A stretch of DNA of 64,000 nt from DATLSM01 sp963722965 (GTDB taxonomy: Bacteria; Actinomycetota; Thermoleophilia; Solirubrobacterales; 70-9), in the NCBI GenBank assembly GCA_963722965.1, contig CAVROX010000007.1:1-64000 (forward strand). Direction: 5' to 3'. Below the pieces are notes generated by a model. That model worked only from the letters and a program-made list of their open reading frames with translations. It searched no databases and had not been told where the DNA came from. Of the stretch, positions 40,041-48,730 are shown in pieces. Each line of letters starts with the position of its first letter. Within the stretch, counting starts at the first letter, position 1. Made by a program: the position numbers and the translations under genes.

Positions 40041-40781
40041 TCAGGTCGCAGCGGGGCCAGCCAGGCCGGCGGCAGGATCGGCGGCGTGTGACCGGGATAT
40101 TTCGGGACAACGCGCTTGGCCAGCTGAGCCAGCTGGCCGCCCCTCGATCGCCGGCCGCAAGTCCTCGAGGGTCATCGCCAGCCCCAGGCTGGGGGCGATC
40201 TGGAAATCGGCGGCGTTCAGCTGCTCTCCATTGAGCACTCCGGCGGCGATCCAGCCGTCGATCTTCTCCAACATCCCCGGCATTTCGGCGAGGCTGCGCC
40301 GCACGTGCTCGTCGTCGGCTTGGTTGAAGTGAGCCGAGAGGGCGACGATCGGCGCCGCCGTCAACATTGCCAGGTCGATCGGAACCCCGAGCCTCGCACC
40401 CTCCGAGTAGCTGCGCAGCGGCGCCTTGTCGCGCTTGATCACCCACCAGAGAATCTGGCGCAGCGGCGCTTGGAGAACGTCGTCTCCGAAGCGCTCCGCC
40501 TCCTCGACCCGCTGGCGCTTCTCGGGGTCAGCGGGAAACAGTGGCGGCTCGGGCCGCAGCCGGTCGAGCTCGCGAGCGATCTCCCGTGAGCCCTGCAACC
40601 TGCGGCCATCGACCTTAAGGGCGGGTACCGTGATGCCTGGGAAGCCGACCGCTCGCAGGACCAGCTTGGAGATCACCGGTAGTAGGTCGGTCCGCTTGTA
40701 GGCGATCTTCTTGTGGTCGAGCATCAGTCCCGCGGCGATGCTCGGGTGTGAGGCGGGGATCACGTAGAGCCTTGCGTCCAC
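40041..40781 (-). CDS. Glutathione S-transferase-like protein, frameshift near the C-terminus
   Basis: About 250 residues with a thioredoxin-fold GST N-domain (ARLYVIPASHPSIAAGLMLD ... ITVPALKVDGRRLQGSREIA) and an all-helical C-domain (FGDDVLQAPLRQILWWVIKR). The N-domain has Ser in SHPS where the catalytic Ser/Cys sits. Starts: GTG 40781 is preferred because an ATG at 40832 would overlap the divergent coaX. Near 40140 the frame slips: the other frame reads GQLAQLAKRVVPKYPGHTPP to a TAA at 40022, a better tail. Actinobacteria lack glutathione, so the thiol substrate is uncertain. It interrupts the folate-coaX order. Confidence 0.75.
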   Translation of the reverse strand: MDARLYVIPASHPSIAAGLMLDHKKIAYKRTDLLPVISKLVLRAVGFPGITVPALKVDGRRLQGSREIARELDRLRPEPPLFPADPEKRQRVEEAERFGDDVLQAPLRQILWWVIKRDKAPLRSYSEGARLGVPIDLAMLTAAPIVALSAHFNQADDEHVRRSLAEMPGMLEKIDGWIAAGVLNGEQLNAADFQIAPSLGLAMTLEDLRPAIEGRPAGSAGQARCPEISRSHAADPAAGLAGPAAT

Positions 40782-40806
40782 TGGCGAGGCAGCATAATCA
40801 GCGACC

Positions 40807-41586
40807 GTGCTGCTCGCAGTCGACGTCGGCAATACCCAAACACACCTCGGCGCTTTTGAGAATGATCGCCTCGTCGAGCACTGGCGCTTTCAGACTCGCT
40901 CGGGTGCGACCGGAGACGAGCTGGCCGAGCGGATTGCCGGGCTCCTAGCCCTCAGCGGCATGACCCTTGCCGACCTTGACGCCGTATGTGTCTCCTCGGT
41001 GGTACCGCCGCTCGGGGTCCAGTACGAGCAGCTGGTGAAGCGCTACCTTGAGGCGGAGTGCCTGACAATCGGCCCCGGCGTCAAGACCGGGATGCCAATC
41101 CGCATCGAGAATCCGCTGGAGGTTGGGGCGGACCGCCTTGTCAACTCGATCGCCGCCTATGAGCGCTTTCGCAGCGCTTGCGTCGTCGTCGACTTCGGCA
41201 CCGGGATCAACATCGACGTGGTCTCCGCCGAGGGCGAATACCTGGGTGGTGCGATCGGCCCGGGTTTGGAGATTTCCCTGAGCGCCCTCATCGAACGCGC
41301 GGCGCGCATCACCCGCATCGACCTGGCCGCACCACAGACGGCGATCGGTCGCTCCAGCCGCGCCGCGATCCAGTCGGGCTTCGTCTTTGGGTTCGCCGGA
41401 CTAATCGACGGCGTGGTAGGACGGATCAAAGGGGAGCTGGGCGAGGCGAAGCTGCTCGCCACCGGTGGGCTTGCCCACGTTGTCGTCCCCTTCACCGAGA
41501 CAATCGAAGAGGTCGACGACATGCTTACCCTGAAAGGGTTGCGCCTCATTTATGAGCGAAACAAATCAACAGCATCTGCTGACTGA
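40807..41586 (+). CDS. coaX: Type III pantothenate kinase
   Basis: A 259-residue ASKHA-fold kinase for the first step of CoA synthesis, the CoaX type that is insensitive to CoA feedback. P-loop-like DVGNTQTHLG at 6-15, GPGVKTGMPIRIENPLEVGADR in the middle and VVDFGTGINIDVVS near 125-138 mark the nucleotide and pantothenate sites. GTG start. It overlaps dus by 35 bases at its 3' end and is divergent from the GST-like gene. Confidence 0.97.
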   Translation: MLLAVDVGNTQTHLGAFENDRLVEHWRFQTRSGATGDELAERIAGLLALSGMTLADLDAVCVSSVVPPLGVQYEQLVKRYLEAECLTIGPGVKTGMPIRIENPLEVGADRLVNSIAAYERFRSACVVVDFGTGINIDVVSAEGEYLGGAIGPGLEISLSALIERAARITRIDLAAPQTAIGRSSRAAIQSGFVFGFAGLIDGVVGRIKGELGEAKLLATGGLAHVVVPFTETIEEVDDMLTLKGLRLIYERNKSTASAD

Positions 41587-42559
41587 CCCGTTCTGGATCG
41601 CCGACGTTGAGATCCCCAACCGGGTCGTGCTCGCGCCGCTGGCGGGGATCGGCAACTGGTTCGTGCGGCTGCAGGCAAAGCGCCACGGGGCAGGGCTGGC
41701 GGTCTCGGAGATGGTCTCCAGCTTCGCGGTCTGCACCATCGCAACGAGCGCACCCTGCGCGAGCTGATGCGGATCCATCCCGAAGAGCATCCGGTCTCGG
41801 TCCAGCTGTTCGGCCACGATCCCGATGGTGATGCGCTCGGCTGCCGCGATCGCCGCCGCAGGCGGGCGCCGATCTGATCGACATCAACATGGGTTGTCCG
41901 GTGCGGAAGGTGCGCCGTACGGGAGCCGGCGCCGAGCTGCTGCGCGACCCCGAGCTCGCCCTGGCGCTCGCCCGCGCGGCGGCCAAGGGCAGCGGCTTGC
42001 CGGTGACCGTGAAGCTGCGTTCGGGGATCGAGGCCGGCGATCGCTCCGGCTTCGAGCTTGCCCTGCGGCTTGTCGCCGAGGCCGGGGTCGCGGCCATCGC
42101 CTTTCATCCCCGCGCCGCGACGATCGGCCACAAGGGAAGGCCGGACTACGAGCTCGCCCGTGAGCTTGCCGAGAGCGTTGACGGTTCCGGTGATTGTCTC
42201 CGGTGGCCTGAGGAGCGCCGAGGCGGCGCGGCGCGCCTACAGGGAGTCCGGCGCTGATGCGGTGATGATCGCCCGCGGCGGACTAGGCAATCCGTGGGTG
42301 TTCGAAGAGCTGACCGGGCGTCGCTCGGTACCGCCGAGCCGCGAGGAGGTCGTCGCCGAGCTGCTCTGGGTGATCGATCGGGCCGAGGAGCACCTTGGGC
42401 GCGAAGCGGGCGGAGCGCTACCTGCGCAAGTTCTACCCCTGGTATCTGCCCCTCCTCAAAGCGCCGACTCCCCTCGCTGAAGAGCTTCAGCGAAGCGCCG
42501 ATCTGCAGCGGTCACGGACTCTGATTGCCTGCCTCGCCGAGCCTGTCGCGGTCGCATAG
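41552..42559 (+). pseudogene. dus: tRNA-dihydrouridine synthase, disrupted by several indels
   Basis: An FMN enzyme that reduces U to dihydrouridine in the tRNA D-loop. Pieces in order: DVEIPNRVVLAPLAGIGNWF, SEMVSSFAV; ELMRIHPEEHPVSVQLFGHD; ADLIDINMGCPVRKVRRTGA with the catalytic Cys of MGCP; GLPVTVKLRSG; VIVSGGLRSAEAARRAYRES; then YLRKFYPWYLPLL to a stop at 42559. Indels lie near 41740, 41850, 42190 and 42400. All motifs of the DusB type are kept once frames are joined, so the breaks look like read errors, not old decay. It overlaps coaX. Confidence 0.88.
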
Positions 42560-42589
42560 CAGCCTCGATAGCCGGGCCCGCCCCCTCGC

Positions 42590-42595
42590 TATAAT
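42590..42595 (+). promoter_or_regulatory. greA: -10 element TATAAT before greA
   Basis: A perfect TATAAT in a GC-rich setting (CTCGCTATAATCCCGCG), 110 bases before the greA start and 30 after the dus stop. The -35 position holds only a weak match (around 42567, GATAGC). The long leader that follows contains two hairpins. Activity is inferred. Confidence 0.6.
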
Positions 42596-42615
42596 CCCGC
42601 GACTTCGTGCCCAGG

Positions 42616-42638
42616 TGCGGCGAGCGAAATCCGCCGCA
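42616..42638 (+). terminator. Leader hairpin with downstream T-run, before greA
   Basis: Inverted repeat TGCGGCG / CGCCGCA (42616-42622, 42632-42638) with a 9-base loop; six bases later comes a run of six T (42645-42650). It lies after the TATAAT, so it would be in the greA leader and could act as an attenuator, or as the end of a short leader RNA. The gap between stem and T-run is longer than in classic terminators. Confidence 0.45.
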
Positions 42639-42656
42639 TCCGGGTTTTTTGGGTCT

Positions 42657-42677
42657 GGGAGCCAATTCCCGGCTCCC
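42657..42677 (+). promoter_or_regulatory. Second greA leader hairpin
   Basis: Perfect 7-bp inverted repeat GGGAGCC / GGCTCCC (42657-42663, 42671-42677) with a 7-base loop, ending 27 bases before the GTG start. It could sequester or space the ribosome-binding region (AGCGAGGT at 42689-42696). Confidence 0.6.
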
Positions 42678-42704
42678 CCGCAAACAGAAGCGAGGTTTGA
42701 CACC

Positions 42705-43184
42705 GTGAGTCGCCAGGCCGTCATCACCCCAGAAGGCCTCGAGAAACTGAAAGAGGAGATCGAGCACCTCTCAACGACAAAACGCCGCGAGGTCGCGGAG
42801 CGGATTAAAGAAGCACGCGAGTTCGGCGACATCTCCGAGAACGCCGAGTACGACGATGCCAAGAACGAACAGGCGCTGCTGGAGGGCCGGATCGCCCAGC
42901 TCGAAGAGCGACTTCGCCGCGCCACGGTGATCGACGAGAAGGCGCTCGGCACCGACGAGGTGAAGTTCGGCTCCGTCGTCCACGTCAAAGACCAGAAGAC
43001 CGGCGACTCGCAGAAATTCCAGATAGTCGGTTCGACTGAGGCCAACCCCCTTGAGCACAAGCTTTCCAACGAATCCCCGATTGGCAAAGCACTGGTTGGC
43101 CGCAAGCGCAACGACGTGGTCACCGTCGAGGTACCGCGGGGTCCCAAGAAGAAGCTGAAAATCACCAAGATCGAGACGGCCTAG
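42705..43184 (+). CDS. greA: Transcription elongation factor GreA
   Basis: A 159-residue factor that enters the RNA polymerase secondary channel and triggers cleavage of backtracked RNA. The N-terminal antiparallel coiled coil (8-75) has the acidic tip EFGDISENAEYDDAKNEQ (39-56), where the metal-binding acids sit. The C-terminal domain has FGSVVHV and SNESPIGKALVGRK. GTG start at 42705; earlier codons do not look coding. Located between dus and lysS, as expected for this cluster. Confidence 0.97.
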   Translation: MSRQAVITPEGLEKLKEEIEHLSTTKRREVAERIKEAREFGDISENAEYDDAKNEQALLEGRIAQLEERLRRATVIDEKALGTDEVKFGSVVHVKDQKTGDSQKFQIVGSTEANPLEHKLSNESPIGKALVGRKRNDVVTVEVPRGPKKKLKITKIETA

Positions 43185-43208
43185 CGGTAGATAGGCTCGC
43201 CGTCACCG

Positions 43209-44678
43209 ATGAGCGAGCCCGAGACCTCCGACGTCCTCGCCGACCGGCGGCAGAAGCTGGAGCGGATCCGTGAGGCGGGGATCGATCCCTTCCCCCACGA
43301 GTTCGCCGAGCGGGAGGACATCGCCGAGGTGCGGGCAGCCCACGAAGGGCTGGCGGCGGGGATCGAGACCGAGTCCGCCCACCGCATCGCCGGGCGCATC
43401 GTTGCCCGGCGTGGACATGGCAAGGCCGCCTTTCTCGATCTCCGCGACGGCAGCGGCCAAATCCAGCTCCACGCGCGCGAGGACCTGCTTGGGCCGGAGG
43501 CGTTCGAGTTGCTCGTCCACCTCGACCTCGGCGACATCGTTGGCGTCGAGGGGACGGCGATGGCGACCCGCAGCGGCGGCGAGATAACCCTGGCGCTGAC
43601 CCGTTGGCGGCTGCTCGCCAAGAGCCTGCGGCCGCCGCCTGGCAACTTCTATGGACTTGAGGACATCGAGACCCGCTACCGCAGGCGCGAGCTGGACCTG
43701 ATCGCCAACGAGGACACTCGCCGTCTCTTCAGGCTTCGCACCCGCACGGTGAGTGAGGTCCGGCGCTGGCTCGATGAGCACGGTTATCTTGAGGTTGAAA
43801 CGCCGATCCTGCAGCCCCTCTATGGCGGCGCCCTCGCTCGGCCTTTCCGCACCCACCACAACGCGCTGAACCGCGACCTCTACCTCCGGATCGCCACCGA
43901 GCTGTATCTCAAGCGCCTGATCGTGGGTGGATTTGACCGCGTCTACGAGTTGGGCAAGGACTTCCGCAACGAGGGTGTTTCCCACAAGCACAACCCCGAG
44001 TTCACGATGCTCGAGTGGTATGAGGCCTACGCCGACTACGAGAAGACGGCGCATGACCTGGAGTTGCTGGTCGCCGAGGTCTTGGAGCGCGTGCTGGGAA
44101 CCACCAGGGTGGCTCGAGGGGAGGTGGAGCTCGAGTTCGCCCCGCCGTGGCGGCGGGTGGCACTGCGCGAGGTGATCGCCGAGCGAACCGGGGTCGACAT
44201 CGCCGAGCACCCGACCCGCGAAGCTCTGGCGGCGGCGATGGGCAGCGAGCCCGACTCCGCCGAGGGTTGGGGCAAGGTGGTCGACGGTCTGCTCTCCAAG
44301 GAGGTCGAGCCGCACCTGATTCAGCCGACCATCGTCTTCGACTACCCGGTCGAGCTTTCCCCGTTCGCCAAGGCCCATCGATCGAAGGAGGGACTGGTCG
44401 AGCGTTGGGAGGCGTTCGCCGGTGGGGTCGAGATCGCCAACTCATTCAGCGAGCTCAACGACCCCGATGAGCAGCGCCGGCGCTTTGAGCAGCAGCAGGC
44501 GGAGCTGCGGCGCGGCGACGAGGAGGCCCAGCCCTACGACGAGGCATTTATCGAGGCACTCGAACAGGGGATGCCGCCAACGGGGGGCGTTGGCCTTGGG
44601 ATCGACCGCCTGGTGATGATGATGACTGGGGCCCCTAACCTGCGCGAGGTGCTGCTTTTCCCGGCGATGCGGTCCTGA
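43209..44678 (+). CDS. lysS: Lysyl-tRNA synthetase, class II
   Basis: A 489-residue class IIb aminoacyl-tRNA synthetase that charges tRNA-Lys. The N-terminal OB-fold anticodon domain covers 50-140 (GRIVARRGHGKAAFLDLRDG). Motif 2 is FRNEGVSHKHNPEFTMLEW at about 250-270 and motif 3 GVGLGIDRLVMMM near 459-471. Length is standard. It starts 24 bases after greA. Present near dus and clpC in Bacillus as well. Confidence 0.97.
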   Translation: MSEPETSDVLADRRQKLERIREAGIDPFPHEFAEREDIAEVRAAHEGLAAGIETESAHRIAGRIVARRGHGKAAFLDLRDGSGQIQLHAREDLLGPEAFELLVHLDLGDIVGVEGTAMATRSGGEITLALTRWRLLAKSLRPPPGNFYGLEDIETRYRRRELDLIANEDTRRLFRLRTRTVSEVRRWLDEHGYLEVETPILQPLYGGALARPFRTHHNALNRDLYLRIATELYLKRLIVGGFDRVYELGKDFRNEGVSHKHNPEFTMLEWYEAYADYEKTAHDLELLVAEVLERVLGTTRVARGEVELEFAPPWRRVALREVIAERTGVDIAEHPTREALAAAMGSEPDSAEGWGKVVDGLLSKEVEPHLIQPTIVFDYPVELSPFAKAHRSKEGLVERWEAFAGGVEIANSFSELNDPDEQRRRFEQQQAELRRGDEEAQPYDEAFIEALEQGMPPTGGVGLGIDRLVMMMTGAPNLREVLLFPAMRS

Positions 44679-44766
44679 TCTCGGCCCAAAAGGCCGCTTA
44701 GAGCGGAAATTCGGCGCCCAAACCCGGTTGGGTGCTGTCGGTATCGTTTAAGGAGCACATGGGCAC

Positions 44767-44785
44767 CCTCCGATATCCGGAGGGA
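44767..44785. promoter_or_regulatory. Inverted repeat in the lysS-clpC gap
   Basis: CCCTCCG / CGGAGGG arms of 7 bp with a 5-base centre ATATC, about 52 bases before the clpC start. It could be an operator for the stress-inducible clpC or part of its leader. It does not match the CtsR heptad or the ClgR palindrome known to me. Another small hairpin, GGCC-CAAAA-GGCC, follows the lysS stop at about 44684-44696 and may end that transcript. Confidence 0.5.
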
Positions 44786-44837
44786 CCCTGCGCTACTTCC
44801 CCGACCGAGCGGCGTTGGACTAGGTAGAGAGGTTCAT

Positions 44838-47432
44838 TTGTTCGAGCGATTCACAGAGCGAGCCCGTCAGGTAGTCGTCCTAGCTCAGGAGGAGGCGCGC
44901 ACGCTCAAGCACAACTACATCGGCACCGAGCACATCCTGCTCGGACTGCTGCGCGAGGAGGAGGGGCTGGCAGCCCGCGTCCTCGAGTCGCTCGACATCA
45001 CCGTCGAACGCGTCCGCTCCCAGGTGGTGCGGATCGTCGGTTCCGGTGAGGAGGTCACATCCGGACAGATCCCCTTCACTCCGCGCGCAAAGAAGGTCCT
45101 GGAGCTGGCCCTGCGCGAGGCGCTCTCCCTCGGTCACAACTACATCGGCACCGAGCACATCCTGCTCGGCTTGGTGCGCGAGAACGAGGGCGTCGCCGCC
45201 CGCATCCTGCTCGATTTCGACGCCGACTCCGACAAGATCCGCAACGAGGTGATCCGGATGCTGTCCGGACCCGGTGGCCGCCGTCAAGGCGCCGGCGCCG
45301 GCGCCGGCCAGGGCGAGGGGAAGAAGTCTTCGAAGCTGCTTGACCAGTTCGGTCGCAACCTGACCAAGCTCGCCGAGGAGGGCAAGCTCGACCCGGTGAT
45401 TGGCCGCGAGACCGAGATCGAGCGAATTATGCAGATCCTTTCCCGGCGGACCAAGAACAATCCGGTTCTCCTCGGAGAGCCCGGCGTCGGCAAGACCGCG
45501 GTGGTCGAGGGTCTGGCCGCCCGGATCAACAAGGGCGAAGTGCCAGAGCTGCTTAAGAACAAGCAGATCTACACGCTCGACCTAGCGGCTCTGGTCGCCG
45601 GCTCCAAGTACCGTGGCGAGTTCGAGGAGCGCCTCAAGAAGGTGATGAAGGAGATCACCCAGCGCGGCGACATCATTCTCTTCATCGATGAGCTGCACAA
45701 CCTTGTCGGCGCCGGAGCGGCGGAGGGCGCCATCGACGCCGCGTCGATCTTGAAGCCTGCCCTGGCTCGGGGCGAGATCCAGACGATCGGCGCCACAACC
45801 CTCGATGAGTACCGTAAGTACCTGGAGCGCGACTCGGCGCTCGAGCGTCGCTTCGCCCAGATCAGAGTCGACCAGCCCTCAGCCGAGGACACTGTGAGAA
45901 TCCTCGAAGGGCTGCGCGAGCGCTACGAACAGCACCATCGGGTGACGATCAACGACGGCGCGCTTGCCGCGGCTGCCGAACTCGCCGACCGCTACATCTC
46001 CGACCGTTTCCTGCCTGACAAGGCGATTGACCTGATCGATGAGGCCGCTTCGCGGATGCGGATCAAGTCGATGAGCGCGCCGCCGGTCTACCGCGACCTC
46101 GAGGAGGAAATCGAGACGACGCGGCGCGATAAGGAGGCCGCGATCGAGGCCCAGGAGTTCGAAAGAGCCGCCAGTCTGCGCGACGCCGAGCGCCAGCTGA
46201 CGACGCGCAAGCGCCAGCTCGAGGACGAGTGGGCTGAGGGCGAGAACGGCGAGCGTCCCGAGGTCGGCGAGGAGGAGATCGCCGACATCGTCTCGATGTG
46301 GACCGGGATCCCGGTCTTCAAGCTGACTGAGGCCGAGACCAAGAAGCTGATCCGGATGGAGGAGGAACTGCACAAGCGGGTGATCGGCCAGCAGGTCGCG
46401 ATCACCGCTGTCTCCAAGGCGATCCGCCGCTCGCGTGCCGGGATCAAGGATCCAAAGCGTCCCGCTGGCTCGTTCATCTTCCTCGGTCCCTCCGGGGTCG
46501 GCAAGACCGAGCTGGCCCGGACCCTCGCCGAGTTCCTCTTCGGCGACGAGGAGGCGATGATCCGGATCGACATGTCCGAGTACATGGAGAAACACGCGGT
46601 CAGCCGCCTGGTCGGCTCACCGCCCGGCTATATCGGATACGACGAGGGCGGTCAGCTGACCGAGGCGGTGCGGCGCAAGCCATACAGTGTTCTGCTTCTC
46701 GACGAGATCGAGAAGGCCCACCCCGACGTCTTCAACATCCTGCTGCAGATCCTCGAGGACGGCAGGCTGACCGACGCCCAGGGCCGCACGGTCGATTTCC
46801 GCAACGCGATCGTGATCATGACGTCAAACATCGGGGCTTCGGAGATCGCCAAGAACACTTCGATCGGCTTCACCGTTTCTGACGAGACCGGCATGTCCTA
46901 CGACGACATGAAAAACCGGATCATGGGCGACCTGAAAAAGGTCTTCCGGCCTGAGTTCCTCAACCGGATCGACGAGGTGATCGTCTTCCACAAGCTGGCC
47001 AAGGAGGAGGTGAAAGAGATCATCGAGCTGATGATCGCCCGCGTCCGCGTGCAGGTCGCCGAGCACGAACTGCAACTTGAGCTGACCGAGGAAGCAAAAG
47101 ACCTACTGGTCGAGAAGGGCTGGGATCCTTCGATGGGCGCGCGGCCGCTGCGCCGGGCGATCCAGCGCTACATCGAGGATCCGCTTGCTGACGAAGTCTT
47201 GCGCCAGGGGCCAATGACCCCCGGCTCGACGGTCATGGTCGCCCGCGACCCCACCGGTGATGAGGAGGACCGCCCGCTCAGCCTGACGATCATCGAGCCG
47301 GCGAAGCCGCCGGAGAAACTGCCGCCTGCGCCCGAGCCCGAGAAGGTCGGAGTCGGCGCCAAGAAGGAAAGCGACCCCGAGCAGGAGCCCGAAGGCGGCG
47401 AGGGCCAAGCCTCCGGCGACGCCGAATCCTGA
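44838..47432 (+). CDS. clpC: ATP-dependent Clp protease ATPase subunit ClpC
   Basis: An 864-residue Hsp100 unfoldase that feeds substrates to ClpP. Two Clp-N repeats are at about 1-70 and 77-145 (both with HNYIGTEHILLGL). Walker A of D1 GEPGVGKT is near 214-221, the UVR-like middle domain near 420-455 and Walker A of D2 GPSGVGKT near 550-557, with the arginine fingers and the sensor motifs following. A low-complexity acidic C-terminal tail (about 825-864) exceeds the usual end. TTG start with a GAGAGG site. mcsA/mcsB/ctsR, which accompany it in Bacillus, are absent. Confidence 0.97.
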   Translation: MFERFTERARQVVVLAQEEARTLKHNYIGTEHILLGLLREEEGLAARVLESLDITVERVRSQVVRIVGSGEEVTSGQIPFTPRAKKVLELALREALSLGHNYIGTEHILLGLVRENEGVAARILLDFDADSDKIRNEVIRMLSGPGGRRQGAGAGAGQGEGKKSSKLLDQFGRNLTKLAEEGKLDPVIGRETEIERIMQILSRRTKNNPVLLGEPGVGKTAVVEGLAARINKGEVPELLKNKQIYTLDLAALVAGSKYRGEFEERLKKVMKEITQRGDIILFIDELHNLVGAGAAEGAIDAASILKPALARGEIQTIGATTLDEYRKYLERDSALERRFAQIRVDQPSAEDTVRILEGLRERYEQHHRVTINDGALAAAAELADRYISDRFLPDKAIDLIDEAASRMRIKSMSAPPVYRDLEEEIETTRRDKEAAIEAQEFERAASLRDAERQLTTRKRQLEDEWAEGENGERPEVGEEEIADIVSMWTGIPVFKLTEAETKKLIRMEEELHKRVIGQQVAITAVSKAIRRSRAGIKDPKRPAGSFIFLGPSGVGKTELARTLAEFLFGDEEAMIRIDMSEYMEKHAVSRLVGSPPGYIGYDEGGQLTEAVRRKPYSVLLLDEIEKAHPDVFNILLQILEDGRLTDAQGRTVDFRNAIVIMTSNIGASEIAKNTSIGFTVSDETGMSYDDMKNRIMGDLKKVFRPEFLNRIDEVIVFHKLAKEEVKEIIELMIARVRVQVAEHELQLELTEEAKDLLVEKGWDPSMGARPLRRAIQRYIEDPLADEVLRQGPMTPGSTVMVARDPTGDEEDRPLSLTIIEPAKPPEKLPPAPEPEKVGVGAKKESDPEQEPEGGEGQASGDAES

Positions 47433-47444
47433 GCGGCCGCGCCA

Positions 47445-48576
47445 GTGCCTGAGCCGGGCCGCAGCGCGATCGGGACCTGGAGCGGTGGCAGGTACCTGCA
47501 TTTCGGCGAGGCGATCGACGCCGACAGGCTTGCGGCACTGCTTCGTCCTGGTGGGGGAATCGACACTGTCCTGACCGCCGACGCCTACGGGCAAGGTGAG
47601 GCCGATCGCTTGCTCGGCCGGGCCCTCGCCGGGGCGGAGCGTAGCTCCTACTGCCTGATCGGCGCGATTGGCCATGACTTCTACACGGGCGAGCGCGACG
47701 GCCCGCGGGGGTTCCCCCGCTTCACCGACCCGACCCGGCGCCCGGCCGCCGAGTATGCCGGGTACCTGCAGATGGCAGCCGAGCGCAGCCTCGAACGACT
47801 CGGCGCTTCATCCTTTGACCTGCTCCTCTTGCACAATCCCGACCGCATCGGCTACTCAAGCGCGGCAGTTTGGGATGGGATGGAGAAGCTGCGGGAGGCT
47901 GGGTTACGGCTCAGATCGGTATCGCACCCGGGCCAGCCAACGGCTTCACGCTCGACCTGATCTCCTGCCTGGAGCGCTTCGGTGATCGGATCGATTGGGC
48001 GATGATCATCCTCAACCCGTTCGAGCCCTGGCCGGGGGAGCTGTGCCTTGAGGCCGCCGTCCGCCACGAGGTTCGGATGATCACCCGCGTGGTCGACTAC
48101 GGCGGTCTTTTCTGGGGTGACCTACGTCCCGGGGATGGAGCTGCCCAAGGCTGACCATCGCGCATTCCGTCCCGCTGGCTGGCTCGAGGCAGGTCTGGGC
48201 AAGCTTGACCGAGTGCTGCCGATCGGCGAGCGCGCTGGCCTCACGCCGATCCAGCTCGCCTGCCAGTGGAATCTTGCCCATCCGGCGGTCGAGTGCGTTG
48301 TCCCCACCCTGATTCAGGAGGCGGGCGGTCGGCGCACGGCCGATCGAGGAGAAGCGGGCAGAGCTGGCGGCATTGCCTGCTGAGCTACGGCTCGGCCCAG
48401 AGGATGTCGCGGAGATCCGAGCGGTTGGCGATAACACCGGCTGTATGGCACTGAAGGGCGCCAGCCCCGAGCATGAGGGGGACGAGCGCCCCGACCGCTG
48501 GTCGCTGAGCCAGGACCTCGCCGAAGTCGGCGGGCGCTGGGGCATCGACCCGCGACGCGATCTCGCTCAGGTCTGA
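47445..48576 (+). pseudogene. Aldo/keto reductase, disrupted by three frameshifts
   Basis: The AKR barrel is read across frames: GTG start, IGTWSGGRYLHFGEAID, then SSYCLIGAIGHDFYTG, SFDLLLLHNPDRIGYSS, then (shift near 47905) QIGIAPGPANGFTLDLISCL, (shift near 48110) PGMELPKADHRAFRPAGWLE, ERAGLTPIQLACQWNLAHPA, then (shift near 48330) EEKRAELAALPAELRL to the stop at 48576. About 380 residues restored, a subfamily without clear catalytic Tyr/His assignments here. It replaces radA between clpC and disA. Sequence quality elsewhere in the fold is good, so error is likely. Confidence 0.75.
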
Positions 48577-48730
48577 GGCTGCAGGCGCGTCCCACGCTTC
48601 CAGAACAGGGGAGAATTTGGGCGCTTCCGGGGCAACGGTCGCCTGGCGGCTTGACAAAGTCAATCCCGACCTTTCCACACGGATATCACCGGGCCGCATT
48701 CCAGAGCGCTTTTTGGCATCCTGAACCTCG
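48577..48730. other. Intergenic region before disA
   Basis: 154 bases with TTGACA at 48651-48656 and an AT-richer stretch ATATCAC at 48684-48689, the spacing of which is too long for a normal promoter. It may still hold the disA promoter. Nothing else is seen. Confidence 0.45.

Noticed and set aside
43203..44378. 391-codon minus-strand frame opposite lysS
   Set aside because: Antisense of a synthetase; no domain or ribosome-binding site.
44767..44785. CtsR or ClgR operator for clpC
   Set aside because: The dyad does not match either known consensus; reported only as an inverted repeat.
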